Shown: positions 22,650 to 34,189 of the stretch, piece by piece
How positions within the stretch are numbered: the stretch's first letter is position 1
Layout of the letters: every line of letters starts with the position of its first letter
Made by a program: the position numbers and the translations under genes
Notes under the pieces: model-generated
What the model was told of the DNA's origin: nothing
Databases searched by the model: none
Seen by the model: only the letters and a program-made list of their open reading frames with translations
From: Fasciolopsis buskii
Lineage: Eukaryota; Platyhelminthes; Trematoda; Plagiorchiida; Fasciolidae
Assembly (NCBI GenBank): GCA_008360955.1
Contig: LUCM01009796.1
Coordinates: 1 to 64,000, forward strand
Length of the DNA stretch: 64,000 bases
Reading direction: 5' to 3'

Positions 22650-25600
22650 TGGTTCTCCAGATCCGGGGGTTGATTCGAATCGGCAACACAGTCTGAAAAA
22701 TGGGTGCAAGTATAATTGATCAAAGTAGACGGGCTTCCACTCAGTCACCGCTGCTGCCTTGCAGACTGGCTTTTGTTAGAACCAAAGGCTTTAGTTGAGA
22801 ATTCTAAACGTTCTTCTGATAAGCGGGTGGACTCTCTAGTAGCACCAGCCTAATAGTCTCCATAAGTTGTTACTAGTCTACAGAGAATTCTGTGCTGCAT
22901 CGATCGACGCTCAGGATAATCAGGATCGCGTTGCCCATTGCACTGGGTGGATTGGGTAGTGATGACTGCCACTGTTCAGAGTTTCCACTCTTTTATTCAA
23001 CCGTAGCCTTCTGCCCCAACCGTCTCCATTTCCTCTATTCACCTGCCTTACCTACTGATAACATGTTTGTTACTTCCAACAATTCATTGTCACATAGTGT
23101 TGCCATAGTTTTCAATCTGGCAACTCACATTTTCTCAAGCCTCGGCAGCTTCTGAGTCTCGGCTCCTTCAATGTGCACACCCTCATGCAAGCTGACCAAT
23201 GGGCATGTTTAGCTCTGACAGTGGGTTAATTTTCGAGTGACATCTACTGCGTCGGTGGAACACGAATTCAGGGCTCCACTAACCACGCCTAATATCTCAT
23301 CAGAATATTTCCTGCTCACCTCAAGAAACGAAGCAGCTCAAGCGGTGGGTCAACGGGGTGCAGGAATTCTTGAGTGGCATGACTGATGTGACCCTTTTAG
23401 ATGGGATCCCGTTTCATGGTCACTTGTGCACAGTCAGATTACAGGTATCGGTCGGGGCGCAAAGGAATAGCAGCGTCAAGTACAGCTTGTTTGTCATCTC
23501 GGCGCATGATCCAACATGCTACAATGTCGATAAGCAAAAAGGGGGAGTTCGATGGAGAACTAGTTCGCAGGAGCAAATGCTCTGACATTGTAGTTGTAAC
23601 AGGTGATTTTGATGAACCAGTTGAAAAACTTGATGCATCAGAAGCTGCGGCTTTCCACTCAACATGCATATAACGGAGACAAGTATTATGAGTCACATCG
23701 ATCATATCGCAGCAAGCTACTGTTGGCGCGGTTCTATCCGGAACTTTAGATGGCACTGCATACGTACGTCGAATCGAACCATTCACAGCGGGATCAAATC
23801 GATTAGGCGATGCATTTTGCTGCACGGTTTGTTTGTTGTCCTGGTTGTAACGTCCATCAAAGACACTAGAAGTTTCAAGAACCGCCGTGAGTAATGGAGA
23901 AAAAGGGCCACCTTCCTGTATGCAAGGGGGCGAATACGATGCGACGACAGTTGCAGCGTCCATTGACGATAAGCCTTAAGAGTGACCGTGAAAACTGGTG
24001 GGTCAGGACGGCCGAACAATCAGAAGTGGTATATGCATAAAGTAAAAGGCAAAAACAGTTTGAGATTATATGAGACACAGATGAGCGGCGAATTTCCGTT
24101 GGTGATATCGCATGCGATAGAACTGGACTGCCCATTTAAGACATAGCAAGAGCTCGACCACTGGGCTGAACGCCTTAGGGATCAATGTAGCTTGCCACGC
24201 TAACGTAGTTAGTGTGACGACGACAAATGCGTTTTTCCTTGGGATCTGTCTCTTAAACTCCCTAACGGAAGTGGAAGTACAGTCGAACATTCGACTACTG
24301 AAGAGATGAAAAGCTTTCGGTCCCGATGAACTTCATTAGTTCTTTTCAAACTGGATGTAGAAGCCCCAATAAAATCATTTACCTCCTCGCTCTATATCTG
24401 GGACAACGAGCGTGTTCCGTTATCCTGGGACAAAACATCGACAGCACTCACCTACGAAAACGGAACTCCCAAGGACTAACAATCACGGTCGGTTTAGTTC
24501 AATTCCGATAATTACTAAGGTCACAACTTCGATTATGCTGTGCCATCTGACAGTGATTCATGAGAGTGACATCTGCGAACAGCAGGCGGGATTTCGGTCA
24601 GGTCAAAGATGGATTGAACAGGTTTCCTCTCTTCGACAGTTGCTCGAAACGATTCATATATATATATATATATCATATATTATATATATATACATATATA
24701 TATATATATAAGCGCCTGACAATGGAGATTTGTCTCGACTTGAGGGACGCATTGGACTCGTTTGACTGGACAGTGCCATTCAGTGCTCTCAAACGGCTAG
24801 CTTCGTGAGCCTGTTGCGAGCGTACCTACGATGAATTATCAAGTTCATTCGAAACGAATTGTGGAGTATGCTGTGGACCTCCAGGATGTAGACACCGAAC
24901 CGCAAATGGGGCCTATTTTAAGCAGACGATGTCGCGTGTCTGTTCGAATCTTCAGAACAAGCCCAACGTTCAAAAGAGAGGCTCGCAAAGACTGCAGCTC
25001 CATTCGAGATGTTTTACAACATCAACGTTTAGAGTGTTGTTATAACGTTAATTCGGAACTTTATCCTTGCCGGATAAGAAACAACGAATGGCGACACTCA
25101 GTCTTCCTGAGCAGGCACGTGACGAACGGTGGTAGCATGGCGATGGAGATGTCACGCGTATATCCGGAGCTCGAGCGGCAAACGCTGGACTGAAGCACTT
25201 GTGGCGTCGACCTGATATTTTACTGAACTCGAACGACCCATGTCCACTGCACTGCGGCGCGCCCAGTTGGTTGCGGGGCATACAGCATGTGTACCGAAGA
25301 TGTCTGTCGCGTGGTTTTCGATCACCACATGCATATAGTAGTGCTACGACTGAATGGAATGAACGCGTGAGTAAAATGTTTATTTAGAGTCTAGTATTAG
25401 ATGGGGGTTTTGAGAACCTTCTATCTGAGCGTATGGAGCTTATTAGACTTCGTCCGTTGAACCAAGTGTTGCGCATGGAGAACACTGGTCTACCACACCG
25501 CGGAAGAAGCCACTTGGAAGTCATCAGATGACATGGCAGTGTGGAATTAAGAAACTTACAGCAAATTTGGGTAGAGTAGATAATTCACTTCTTCGTGGTT

Positions 25601-25860
25601 GTTGTCCGAAAGGTCCATCAACTAGCTGGACATGATATCGTGAATAGTAGCGACAGCGCTGTCATCTTCTGTCGAATCGGAATGATTGGAACCATGTAAG
25701 TCTGTCAACTTAGACTGTAGTCCGTGTGTTGGCTAATAAGAAATTCCATTATATTCTCTCCTGTGGAAGTTCGCGCCTCGTTCCACTTCCATATTCATCT
25801 TACCATAGGAAAGTCAATGGGGCTTGCCCTGTTGTTTACCGCAGAACGATAAAGATGACG
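22650..25860 (+). mobile_element. EN-RT LINE remnant, longest plus-strand copy
   Basis: Order on the plus strand: a 5' region (22650-23130); endonuclease from about 23140 (SLGSFNVHTLMQADQWA, cognate of the usual FNVRTLMQ start), SDIVVVTGDFD at about 23580 and HIDHIAASYCWRGSI at about 23690; linker with REIPRK-like basic stretches; RT from 24300 with PIITKVTTSI and QQAGFRSGQRWIEQVSSL at 24570-24640. A TA-rich microsatellite (24655-24712) interrupts the RT frame before LDLRDALDSFDWTVPFSALK (24735-24795). The catalytic DD box is not readable. Post-RT and C-terminal regions follow at 25150-25640 (RISGARAANAGLKHLWRR, EWNERVSK), and the 3' end shows the GCAGAACGATAAAGATGACG tail near 25840-25860. 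Bases 22650-24350 are repeated inverted at 41950-43670. Confidence 0.8.
24655..24712. repeat. TA-rich microsatellite inside LINE RT
   Basis: Mostly alternating TA with three interruptions. It lies between recognisable RT blocks and replaces the residues that normally link them, so it expanded within the dead LINE. Confidence 0.9.
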
Positions 25861-26255
25861 AACAGGATTGTCCTGTGAATTAACCAGCATCCATTAATTC
25901 GAAAGGACGGGAACGATAGATTAAGAAGTTCAAAGGCCGCCAAGTGAAGAGCCAAATGTGAGGAAACATATCTGCAGTTTTTACGTTGATAACGATTGCG
26001 ACATAAAGGCAACAATGACCACCGCGGGAGTCGGCATGGTTTCAAGAACTTAGTTATCATTACCGCTGTAAGAATACGGAATCGACTCCAAGTTGCTCTG
26101 CACAGAGTATTCAAGAAATCCCGACCCCAAACCTTAGGTTAAATACATCACCTGTTGTTTTACAACCCGATTGTTGCCGCTGCCCTCTCGATTCTAGTTC
26201 AGTACCAATCCGCTCAATCAAACGAGAACGATCAAATGACCTCTGGCCGCTCATT

Positions 26256-26602
26256 ATCAAATGGTTTATATGGGTCCACACAGGATGATGCTCACTAGCC
26301 AATTTCCTCCCGTCTAACCGGTTCATCGTCTATTCTTTGGTCCTCATAGGGAATGGCGCCTACGCTCCGTCCTCAACGTGGCAGAAATCAGACCACTTTC
26401 AATCAGTCCGTAGACTAGGATGTCTTGCTGATTCCACGCTTGCCTTCGACGTGCAGTCGGCCAAATTTCAAGCCCATGTTTCGTCCAAATGACGTCAGAG
26501 ACCTTTGGCAGTCAGATCTGTTCTTCGGAGTATACTCGTGCTTCTCTTCTGCTTGACTCATCGTATCGAAGCAAAGTGGGCTTACACATTTGGCATCCGC
26601 AA
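26256..26602 (+). repeat. Left arm of a ~347-bp inverted repeat
   Basis: Reverse complement of 30009-30356 with only a few mismatches visible by eye. The boundaries are sharp: identity starts at ATTATCAAATGG (26256) and ends at GGCATC (about 26602). No protein or SINE signature inside. Its identity is higher than that of other repeats here, suggesting a recent event. Confidence 0.85.
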
Positions 26603-27497
26603 GTAGCAATCTCTTGCAGTAATCCGTGGCGTTCTACCCTACATCTTGCAAGTCAGTTCACTTGTAGTTGCTGGAACACTTGCATAGGGGAAAAGAGTCA
26701 AAGACTTTGGAACCAGGTGTCGGCGCTTAGTCCTAAATAGTTGATCAAATCGATGTCGCGAAATACTTGATAGCAATGACGGCTTTCATAATAGTGACTA
26801 AATCTCTGTATTCTTTGCTTTGTAGTTAATCGTTGCTCTAAAGTGGGGATTCCTAATCCCCCAACTTTAATTCAACTCCTTGTGACATCAGATCATCATC
26901 TTTGAAAACTTTAGTGTTTGTAACCAGGAGTGCTTCACTGGCTCATTCAATGTCCCGGCTCGGTGGCCCGAAGTCGAACACTTTGCAATCTTCCGTAGGT
27001 TACGGTAAAGTGGCTGATCTGTCCACGCGGTCAAGTTGGCGATCGCGCCCATACCCTTGATCTTATTCTTGGTCATGTTTCTTCCCTCTTTCAGCTATTA
27101 CTATGCCATCTTCCGCTCTTCCTATGGTATTTGCCCCGATCCTCGTGCATAACAACAAGACTGCAACTCGATATTTTGTGACGGTTTGTGTTTTCTGAGT
27201 CAGTGACCCAATATTCCCAGGCAAATCAGTGATGGGCGAAAAAGTAAAGTATCCAGGGTTTCTCTTGACACCGGGAAAACCCATTACAGGTTGTGCTATC
27301 GTCCGCCTAATATAAGTATCCACCAGGCCAAAAGATGCTACCCTGTTCATTTCTGCTTGATTAGTTGGATCCATGAAGCAAAATATTTGTGCCTACGGCT
27401 GAGAGTCAATTCACGCACCAGGTAAGACAAAGCGGCTTCAATACGGTAGCAAGATCTCACGTACGGACCTCAGGAAATCTTCCTCACAAGCACTTAC
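26603..27497. other. Unassigned spacer
   Basis: One minus-strand open stretch of 103 codons (27063-27374) has no recognisable motif. Nothing else supported. Confidence 0.3.
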
Positions 27498-28221
27498 TTC
27501 GGGTTTCCACGCTGCGTTAACGTCACAAATTTGTGGATGAGACTTTCGACCCGAAGGCTCTGATGGGGTTCCACACCACCTGTTTCGAGGGCAGCCACGA
27601 GGTAGCGTTCAGCCAAATACCTCTGGAATTCTTTCTTCGCGAAATCTTACCCGATTTCGTGCTTCTGATGCAAGTTCCACGTCCCCACAGATAACACCTC
27701 TCCCGAAATAAAAACAAGTTCTATCAGGACTTTTCCTGAAAATTCAAGGCGAAAGTCGAACTTAATGGCCATTGCTGGTAGTTTCAGAAACTAAGTTGAC
27801 TGTTTTGAAGACGACAATTTACTGTCCCAGCCGCTAGAATGGATAACGGCGATCGCCCCATGCGGATTTCTCCAAACGATAGACCATTTCCTGTGACCCG
27901 TAAATCCGTGAGATGACTGTGGACCAGAAGTCTGTGAAGTGAAGGCGAACAGTGGTGGATACGGAAGCGTAGGACCATTGAAAAGGTTGCGGATATCCGT
28001 AATGGTTGCATCATTTTCCGAATGATTAGAAATGCATAGAATCGAAGTATAAGCGAGCCGATCCAGTGATCTGATGATTTACTCACTCCCAGCAGCGCTA
28101 GACAGATTAGTATAATTACAGTTACTAATCCATCGTATGACGACTGCTTCTCCGTTCCTTTTATACGGTTAAAGTTTTGGGTTTTACTGCTCGATTCTAC
28201 GGCCGCGGTCCCCCGCGCCAC
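27498..28221 (-). CDS. Candidate exon region, unknown product
   Basis: Two minus-strand pieces look exon-like. First, 28221-27784 begins with a polar stretch and a hydrophobic helix (GLVTVIILICLALLG) and reaches a GTGAGT donor-like site near 28090, just after the helix. Second, 27646-27498 is open in one frame (RYLAERYLVAALETGG, then HKFVTLTQRGNPK) and ends at a GTAAGT donor at 27497. The phases of the two were not shown to be compatible and the intervening sequence has several competing frames. No family recognised. I treat this as a place to look rather than a gene. Confidence 0.2.
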
Positions 28222-28459
28222 TTTCCTAACTTATTCCGTCCTTAGCCATCCTTGTCAAGCTTCCGTCATCAGATGCTGTATTTCTATCCTTTAGTCTCCA
28301 ATTTTCTCCCATTGTTTTGCTATGAAACACTCGCACTCTGTCTTTCCATCCAACTGCGATCTTTCACTGTCTAAAGACAAGATAAAAAAACTAGCTGTTG
28401 CGTGAATCATCTTCCACGACCATCTTTTACAGTGTCTTTCGAGAATAAAATTTATCATT
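28222..28459. other. Unassigned spacer
   Basis: Short AT-rich stretch leading into the SINE pair; no feature recognised. Confidence 0.3.
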
Positions 28460-28690
28460 AAATAATTCACCATGTGATGTCATCGCTCAACTCACAATTA
28501 AGAAACCATGGAAGCATTGTACAGCTATTTCATCCTTGTTAGGAAACATCATTAGTGCGTATCCACCGCGTCCGAACTGGGACGCGGATCCAGGACGAAC
28601 GATTTTGAGTCGAACGCCTTAGCCATTACGCTACCGGGCAGACTCTGAACGGTTTGTTGAACTTCATCACATAATGTTCATGCAAACATT
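28460..28690 (-). mobile_element. tRNA-derived SINE (family B), minus copy
   Basis: Read on the minus strand: tRNA-like head GCCCGGTAGCGTAATGGCTA (A box) followed by a diverged B box (TGGATCCGCGTCC) at about 28650-28580, then a body containing AACAAGGATGAAATAGCTGT and GAGTTGAGCGATGACATCAC. It pairs with the plus copy at 28850-29090. The head keeps tRNA promoter spacing but the acceptor arm does not close, so it is a SINE and not a tRNA gene. Confidence 0.7.
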
Positions 28691-28849
28691 CAATCTCCCA
28701 CTGCTAACATGTACCAAATAGCCAAGCTGTATCGGTCATATCCAGAGCCTTCGTCGTACTTAGGCTACCTGCAGGGAAGTCATCTATCAGTAGGAGCGAT
28801 TGCTAAGCGCTAGCGGCCAGTAGCCGTGCAACTCAGTGATGGATGGGTG

Positions 28850-29090
28850 AAACATCATGTGGTGAAGTTCAACAAACCGTTCAGAGCGTGCCCGATAGTG
28901 TAATGGCTAGGAGTTCGATTCAAAATCGTTCGTCCCGGGTTCGCGTCCCAGTTCAGACGCGGTGGACATGCACTAATGATGTTTCCTAACAAGGATGAAA
29001 CAGCTATACAGTGCTTCCATGGTTTCTTAATGGTGAGTTGAGCGATGATATCACATGGCGAATTATTTCATGAAAACATTCAATCTCCTA
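28850..29090 (+). mobile_element. tRNA-derived SINE (family B), plus copy
   Basis: Head at about 28891-28965: GCCCGATAGTGTAATGGCTA, then CCCGGGTTCGCGTCCC as a B box closer to consensus than in the minus copy. Body and 3' end match the minus copy with scattered differences. The two copies face head to head about 160 bases apart, giving an inverted repeat with arms of roughly 230 bases. A diverged AACATTCAATCTCC phrase follows both copies in the same orientation (28684 and 29074). Confidence 0.7.
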
Positions 29091-30008
29091 CTACTAACAA
29101 ATAAAATTCATCTTTTTTGTTGTAATTCGCTTTACACTGAGAAAACAAAGCAGGCATAGGTGAATTCATCTTACCCTCTAACCTCCTTCTATCTTATGAT
29201 CATCGGAAGACATTAGTGGACGATGAAACTATGCTTAATAGATCTCATTAAACAGTTTTTTTTTCGGAGCAGAAACTTTTACCGAATATTGTGCGTTTGC
29301 TTTGGATATACAGATTTTTCGCTGAACAGGCTTATCTCTTCACATTCGTTCGTTACAGTCACTAAGTGGATATCACAGCCCCAGATTATTCTGGACGAGT
29401 GGTCGAACGGAATATAAAAAAAATGCAAACGCTGCAATGTGTCTTCTTTTTGTCTGTGTTCATTTTTCTCGAAAGCGATGATTCTAGCCGACCAAGATGA
29501 ACTGTAGACGGAGTTATCCAATCAGAAGAAGTGGTTCGGTGAAACAGCTGGGACTGATAAGTTCCAGATTTATTGGATCATGCACATGATAGCCTATTTT
29601 GCGATATTCAAGACAGCTGAGTCTAGAAGAGAAAGCTTGTTTCTAGAATCCTATGTCATAATAGTTATCCCTAAGACTTCCGTGAAGATGAATCCGTCAT
29701 TCGCGAAACACTAGAACAAATGGCAGTAAACCATTGGTGGTCTTTCCATCTAACCTAATGTGATATTGAAAGGCTTTAGCTAAAAAATTCCAGTATTCTA
29801 ACGATGAGTCCTTATCAGGCGAGAGCCTTGTAACAAACTGTCAGATCTGCAGTAGTGTTTTCACCTGTCTACGGATAACAATGGTTTAGTTGGCTTGAAA
29901 AATATACAACGACAAGAGCTTGAGAAATGATATAATCTCTGTAATCTTACTGATAGGCATGTTGATGAAATGCAGGTAATAGAAAGCTGAAAGGGGAGAC
30001 TACGTGCA
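29091..30008. other. Unassigned spacer
   Basis: No gene, RNA or repeat recognised; ordinary AT-rich sequence. Confidence 0.3.
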
Positions 30009-30356
30009 GATGCCAAATGTGTAAGCCCACTTTGCTTCGATACGATGAGTCAAGCAGAAGAGAAGCACGAGTATACTCCGAAGAACAGATCTGACTGCCA
30101 AAGGTCTCTGACGTCATTTGGACGAAACATGGGCTTGAAATTTGACCGACTGCACGTCGAAGGCAAGCGTGGAATCAGCAAGACATCCTAGTCTACGGAC
30201 TGATTGAAAGTGGTCTGATTTCTGCCACGTTGAGGACGGAGCGTAGGCGCCATTCCCTATGAGGACCAAAGAATAGACGATGAACCGGTTAGACGGGAGG
30301 AAATTGGCTAGTGAGCATCATCCTGTGTGGACCCATATAAACCATTTGATAATGAC
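30009..30356 (-). repeat. Right arm of a ~347-bp inverted repeat
   Basis: Inverted partner of 26256-26602. It directly abuts the 3' end of a minus-strand SINE (30357-30465), whereas the left arm has no SINE at the equivalent position. Function unknown. Confidence 0.85.
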
Positions 30357-30465
30357 AAATAAAAGGGTGACTGTCGTCACTAAAATCACTGGCGATCAGA
30401 GATTCGAACCTCTGACCTTTTCGGTGGCAGACGCTTAATCCACTTGGGTACCGCCGGTCCAAAGT
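30357..30465 (-). mobile_element. tRNA-derived SINE copy 2, best preserved head
   Basis: On the minus strand it reads GGCGGTACCCAAGTGGATTA, then GTCAGAGGTTCGAATCTCTG with a perfect B box (GGTTCGAATCT) and a 5-bp T stem. The ends GGCGGT and ATCGCC can pair with one wobble, so the acceptor stem is largely intact. The anticodon arm does not fold convincingly. It continues into the phrase GTGACGACAGTCACC and a short AT-rich end. Could be annotated automatically as a tRNA pseudogene; repetition at 6850 and 40680 supports a SINE. Confidence 0.65.
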
Positions 30466-30600
30466 AGATCAAGGGAAGAAGACTGAAAAGGCCGATAAAC
30501 AAAATCAACGTTGCAGTTCAGCCCGCGAATGTTAGACCAAATGATAAGTTCTTGATGGCTTTCCAAATGTTCAAAATGAGCTTGAGATCGATTCTGAATG
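30466..30600 (-). mobile_element. CR1-like LINE endonuclease start, fragment
   Basis: The minus strand reads NIRGLNCNVDFVYRPFQSSS, which corresponds to NICALNCNTDSAYQLFQSSP in the CR1-like LINE at 51000-51060. Only this N-terminal endonuclease piece is present, ending where the SINE begins. Confidence 0.6.
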
Positions 30601-30733
30601 TGGTTGCATAAGGACATAATTAATGTGGTAGAAATCCCAGCAAACATGTGCCCGAGAAGTAAAGCGATTAGCCACATAAAGGCTCAATAGATCAGACGTG
30701 AAATTGAGCTGATGGCCGGTAGAGGTCACTTAC

Positions 30734-31330
30734 CAGTGCACTTCTATACGCCTCAGATGTGAAGAACGCGTAATAAAAATAATACACACAGAGGAAATGG
30801 CAAGCAGACGCATGAGCACACTCAAATAATGAAAGCAGGCTGATGTTTTGCCCGGTTGGCGCAAAGACTGGAGCTATCAGATGAAAAATGAACTCAACAA
30901 TTCGTGATGAGTGATGCACTTTTGCGAATTTCCTATTGCACACTGCATCACCGAAAGTGACTTATAGCAAGATAAATCTATATGATCGGACGGATTTGTC
31001 CGATAAGTTTTACATTACGCGAAAGCAAGAGTAAAAATGAACTGATGCTGTGCAAAACAATTCAGTGGAAACGCATCAAAGCAAACGGTAAAATTGTTAC
31101 AACCGTAAACTTACAACAATGCTGACGGTTTTGCCTCGGTTGTTTTCGAGCCAAGGTTGAATCGCTTGGCTGTTCTCACGGAAAAACTTGGATCGACCAA
31201 ACCGAGATTAACTCCACGAACACGCAAACTGCGCATACAATGGAAACAAAGAAAACGACAGTGACAATAGAACTGCAGAAAAATTCAACCGCTTTGTCAA
31301 ATAGATGATCCGAATATTCGATTTTGAAAA
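30734..31330 (-). CDS. Candidate exons of a multi-pass membrane protein (weakly TMEM107-like)
   Basis: Exon A would be 31330-31180: acceptor CTGTTGTAG, donor GTGAGA, encoding a helix (SSIVTVVFFVSIVCAVCVFV) ending in VEL. Exon B would be 30942-30734: acceptor GATGCAG, a consensus GTAAGT donor at 30733, encoding NISLLSLFECAHASACHFL and a second hydrophobic region. The order of VEL, a short loop, then S-L-x-S with an alanine/serine-rich helix is reminiscent of TMEM107, a four-helix ciliary transition-zone protein, but identity is low. The phases as drawn do not join directly (A ends in phase 2, B needs phase 1), so at least one boundary is wrong or exons are missing. No transposon signature on either strand. 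Confidence 0.3.
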
Positions 31331-31804
31331 CTACAACAGAAAGAATTACCAAGGTTGGTTCCGATTTGAATAAGAACGAACAAAGTAGAGTCAACCAAGC
31401 ACGACTAAATCTCCCATTACATTTGACGTAGCCTGTTAGAGATAAAATTTATTGGTAACTTTCAGTGGTCTCTTCAGGGCAAGAAAAGCCTTTTTTTACC
31501 GGATCTACACGAAATCCGTCAGCGGGAAAGTTGTCATCGTCACCACCATACAACCGGAAGAGGTGCAATGCTGAATCGTAGGTTACTCAAACTGCATGAT
31601 ATACTCAAGCACTCGTCAAGCTAATGTGGGTTCATTGATGAAAACGCTAAGCTGAAAAGTAAACACTCATCAACAGGACACCGTTTATCGCAGTGAGCAC
31701 CAGATCTCAGGCTGTTGTGAACCTATTACGTATTATCGACAATGGCTGAGGTCCATAACATGCATAAATGATTCCTTAGTATTTCAGAAACAGGATTAAC
31801 CAGT

Positions 31805-32640
31805 GGAGAAGTTTTATGATATACTACTGAGCAGAGATGGAACTGTTGGGATTGATGCCTAACGAATCGATGAAGTTAATCAAGGTCACCCAAGGCATTT
31901 GCATTTCTACAACAAGCATTCAACCCCAATTAATTTCTGAATGAGTAAGTGCAGTTAATACAGTGTAGCGAGGATGAAACAGCTTCGAATGCTTTCACGC
32001 ATCTGCAATGAACCACATCATCAAAAGCCATGATTGCTGAGTGAATGAGAAAATTCCTGCTTTTTGATTCGTGACTAACCCCTGAACGACATTCAGCGTG
32101 ACCATACGGTCAACATCACGAACGTGGATGTCCCGAGTTCACATCCACTTGCCTGCCACATCCGGACTCTGTTGACTGTGATGTCCCGTTTTTTTAATCC
32201 CACAATATCTGAAATGATTGGATTGGTTTCGGATTAGAAAACGGAAAATCACAGTCGGTAGAGTCCGGATGTCACTGGTAAGTGGATACGAACTCGGGAC
32301 ATTCACGTTCATGATGTTAACCGTATGGTCACGCTGAATGTCGATCAGCCACGAATGAAAAAAGCAGGAATTTTCTCATTCACTCAGCAATTATGATTTT
32401 CTGGTGATATGGTTCACTGAAGATGCATGAAAGCATTCGAAGCTCTTTCATCCTCGTTACACTGTATTAACTGCACTTACTCATTCAGAAATTAATTGGG
32501 GTTGAATGCTTGTTGTAGAAATGCAAATGCCTTGGGTGGCCTTGATTAAGTTCATCGATTCGTTAGGCATTAGTCTCAGCAGTTCCACTACTGCTCAACA
32601 GTATACCACAAAGGCTCTCCACATACGTTCACCACTATAA
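31805..32640. repeat. Large near-perfect palindrome built from SINE-like arms
   Basis: Left arm about 31805-32195, right arm about 32230-32640, with a spacer of a few tens of bases. Long stretches are exactly complementary, for example 31915-31970 against 32470-32530. Each arm carries AGGATGAAACAGCTTCGAAT or its close variant, the same core phrase as in the family B SINE body at 28990, and a tRNA-promoter-like stretch (CAGCGTGACCATACGG ... CGAGTTCACATCC). The layout is therefore two related SINEs in inverted, tail-out orientation. If transcribed it would form a hairpin of some 390 bp. Confidence 0.85.
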
Positions 32641-34189
32641 GAGAAAACCATACTATCGGCAGGAGCATTATGAGAATATTTCTTGAGAGGCTATCGAAAA
32701 GTGGGGGAGCAACAATGAAAGCCAATGTTGAAGTCAGTTTCTTCATTTCCCACGACTTTTATGTTTGATACCTTTGGTTGCGGACAAGACCACATTGGTC
32801 CATCATTTGAGCAGCGATCAACATAATGGTATTTTAAACTGAAGGTTGTGAGTTCGAAGCACCCACCGCCGATCAACTTGCCTATTCGGCGGACCTCTGC
32901 CATTCACAGCTCTTTTCTAGCGATGAAGTATTTTGTTGTTTCATTAACCAGCGGGTTGGCCGTACGATGAAGTGTCGTCGTGAATACAAAAGGTGCGGTT
33001 AGCGTTCTCTAACACGAGACATTTGTGACGTCAGCGTAACATCCGATTACCCATCAACGGTCGAGTTCACAACTCAGCAATCAAAATGGTCTCTTTATAT
33101 GACATGTATTGGACGGGGGAATGCTCCATAGGCGATAGGGCCCACTATACGGAGGGAACCGGCAGACATCTAGAAACCTGTACGATTCCGAAATGGGGCC
33201 TTGGAAACAAAGGATGTACGAACACTGTCGGTATAGCTGAAACTCCATGCAATAAGCGTCATATGAACATTTTCTACTTCAATAGGTAACAAAATGAAGA
33301 AAACAATACTTGAATTTGTGATCCGATTATTTAGCGAGAACTGGCGAATGTTTTCAATAATAAGCCGTTGGGTTTGGTGGTGTCTAGTGAAGAAACGGAT
33401 TAGAAATTTAGCCCCTAGCCCATGTAAGCCCCCATGTGTATATCTTAACCGTGGAGCATTACGAGTGGGTTCGTGAGAGCAACAACAAATTGACGCATGC
33501 ATTGTCATAAATCTAGCACCCGTAAAAAAAATGCCAGTCGATGGGTCATGTCAATATGGGGGTGCAACAGCTCTTCATAGTCAGAACAGTTTTGGAATTT
33601 CTAAGTCAGTATCCAACGGTTAGGTCGCTCACTAAGTCATCAGGTCAAGAGAAGAAGTACATTTTGCATAGGGTCAAAACTGAAGCCGCGATATATTTCT
33701 ACATGAATCATATTCCGGACCGAATTATGCATTCACTCGACTTACGGTAAACTGAAAGAAAACTCTTCTTAGCAAGAAAATGTGTATTAAAAATCCTGGT
33801 GAAACATGGAGCTCCCCACTCGGAAACAATATATATATATTTATTTTAATTGTCTAGAGAGTATCGCCGTCACTGTAATGACAAAAATACCCCTATCCGT
33901 AGTGCATTCTTTCCTGATCCGTTTAAAAGGCTCTTTTTAATCCGTCCATGTAAGGGGAAACAACTTGCACGGAAATAAAAAAATATCGGGACAACTTTTT
34001 CGAATAATTCGCTTCCAGAAATGCCCATTCTGCAATTGTTCTACAGGTCATCACATGCCACGCATTCACGAACAAAATTAATGGGCCACCGAGTTAAGGC
34101 ATTTAACATTTCTTCCCAGTGGGGTGGATAATTTTTCTCTTGTTTATTACGCGATTAGTCCATACCCCTCGTTTGCTGACACTTTGTCA
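32641..34189. other. Unassigned region
   Basis: Short open frames at 33086-33289, 33294-33476 (plus) and 33170-33508 (minus) overlap each other and match nothing recognised. An AT-rich run sits at 33828-33850. No RNA gene seen. Confidence 0.3.

Noticed and set aside
23439..23963. 174-codon minus-strand open frame
   Set aside because: Antisense of the LINE endonuclease at 22650-25860; the same shadow appears at 42356-42799 in the inverted copy.
24560..24711. Tyr-Ile repeat peptide
   Set aside because: Translation of a TA microsatellite, not a protein repeat.
30357..30465. Possible functional tRNA gene
   Set aside because: Good T arm and most of an acceptor stem, but no convincing anticodon arm, and the head recurs at 6850 and 40680 as a SINE.
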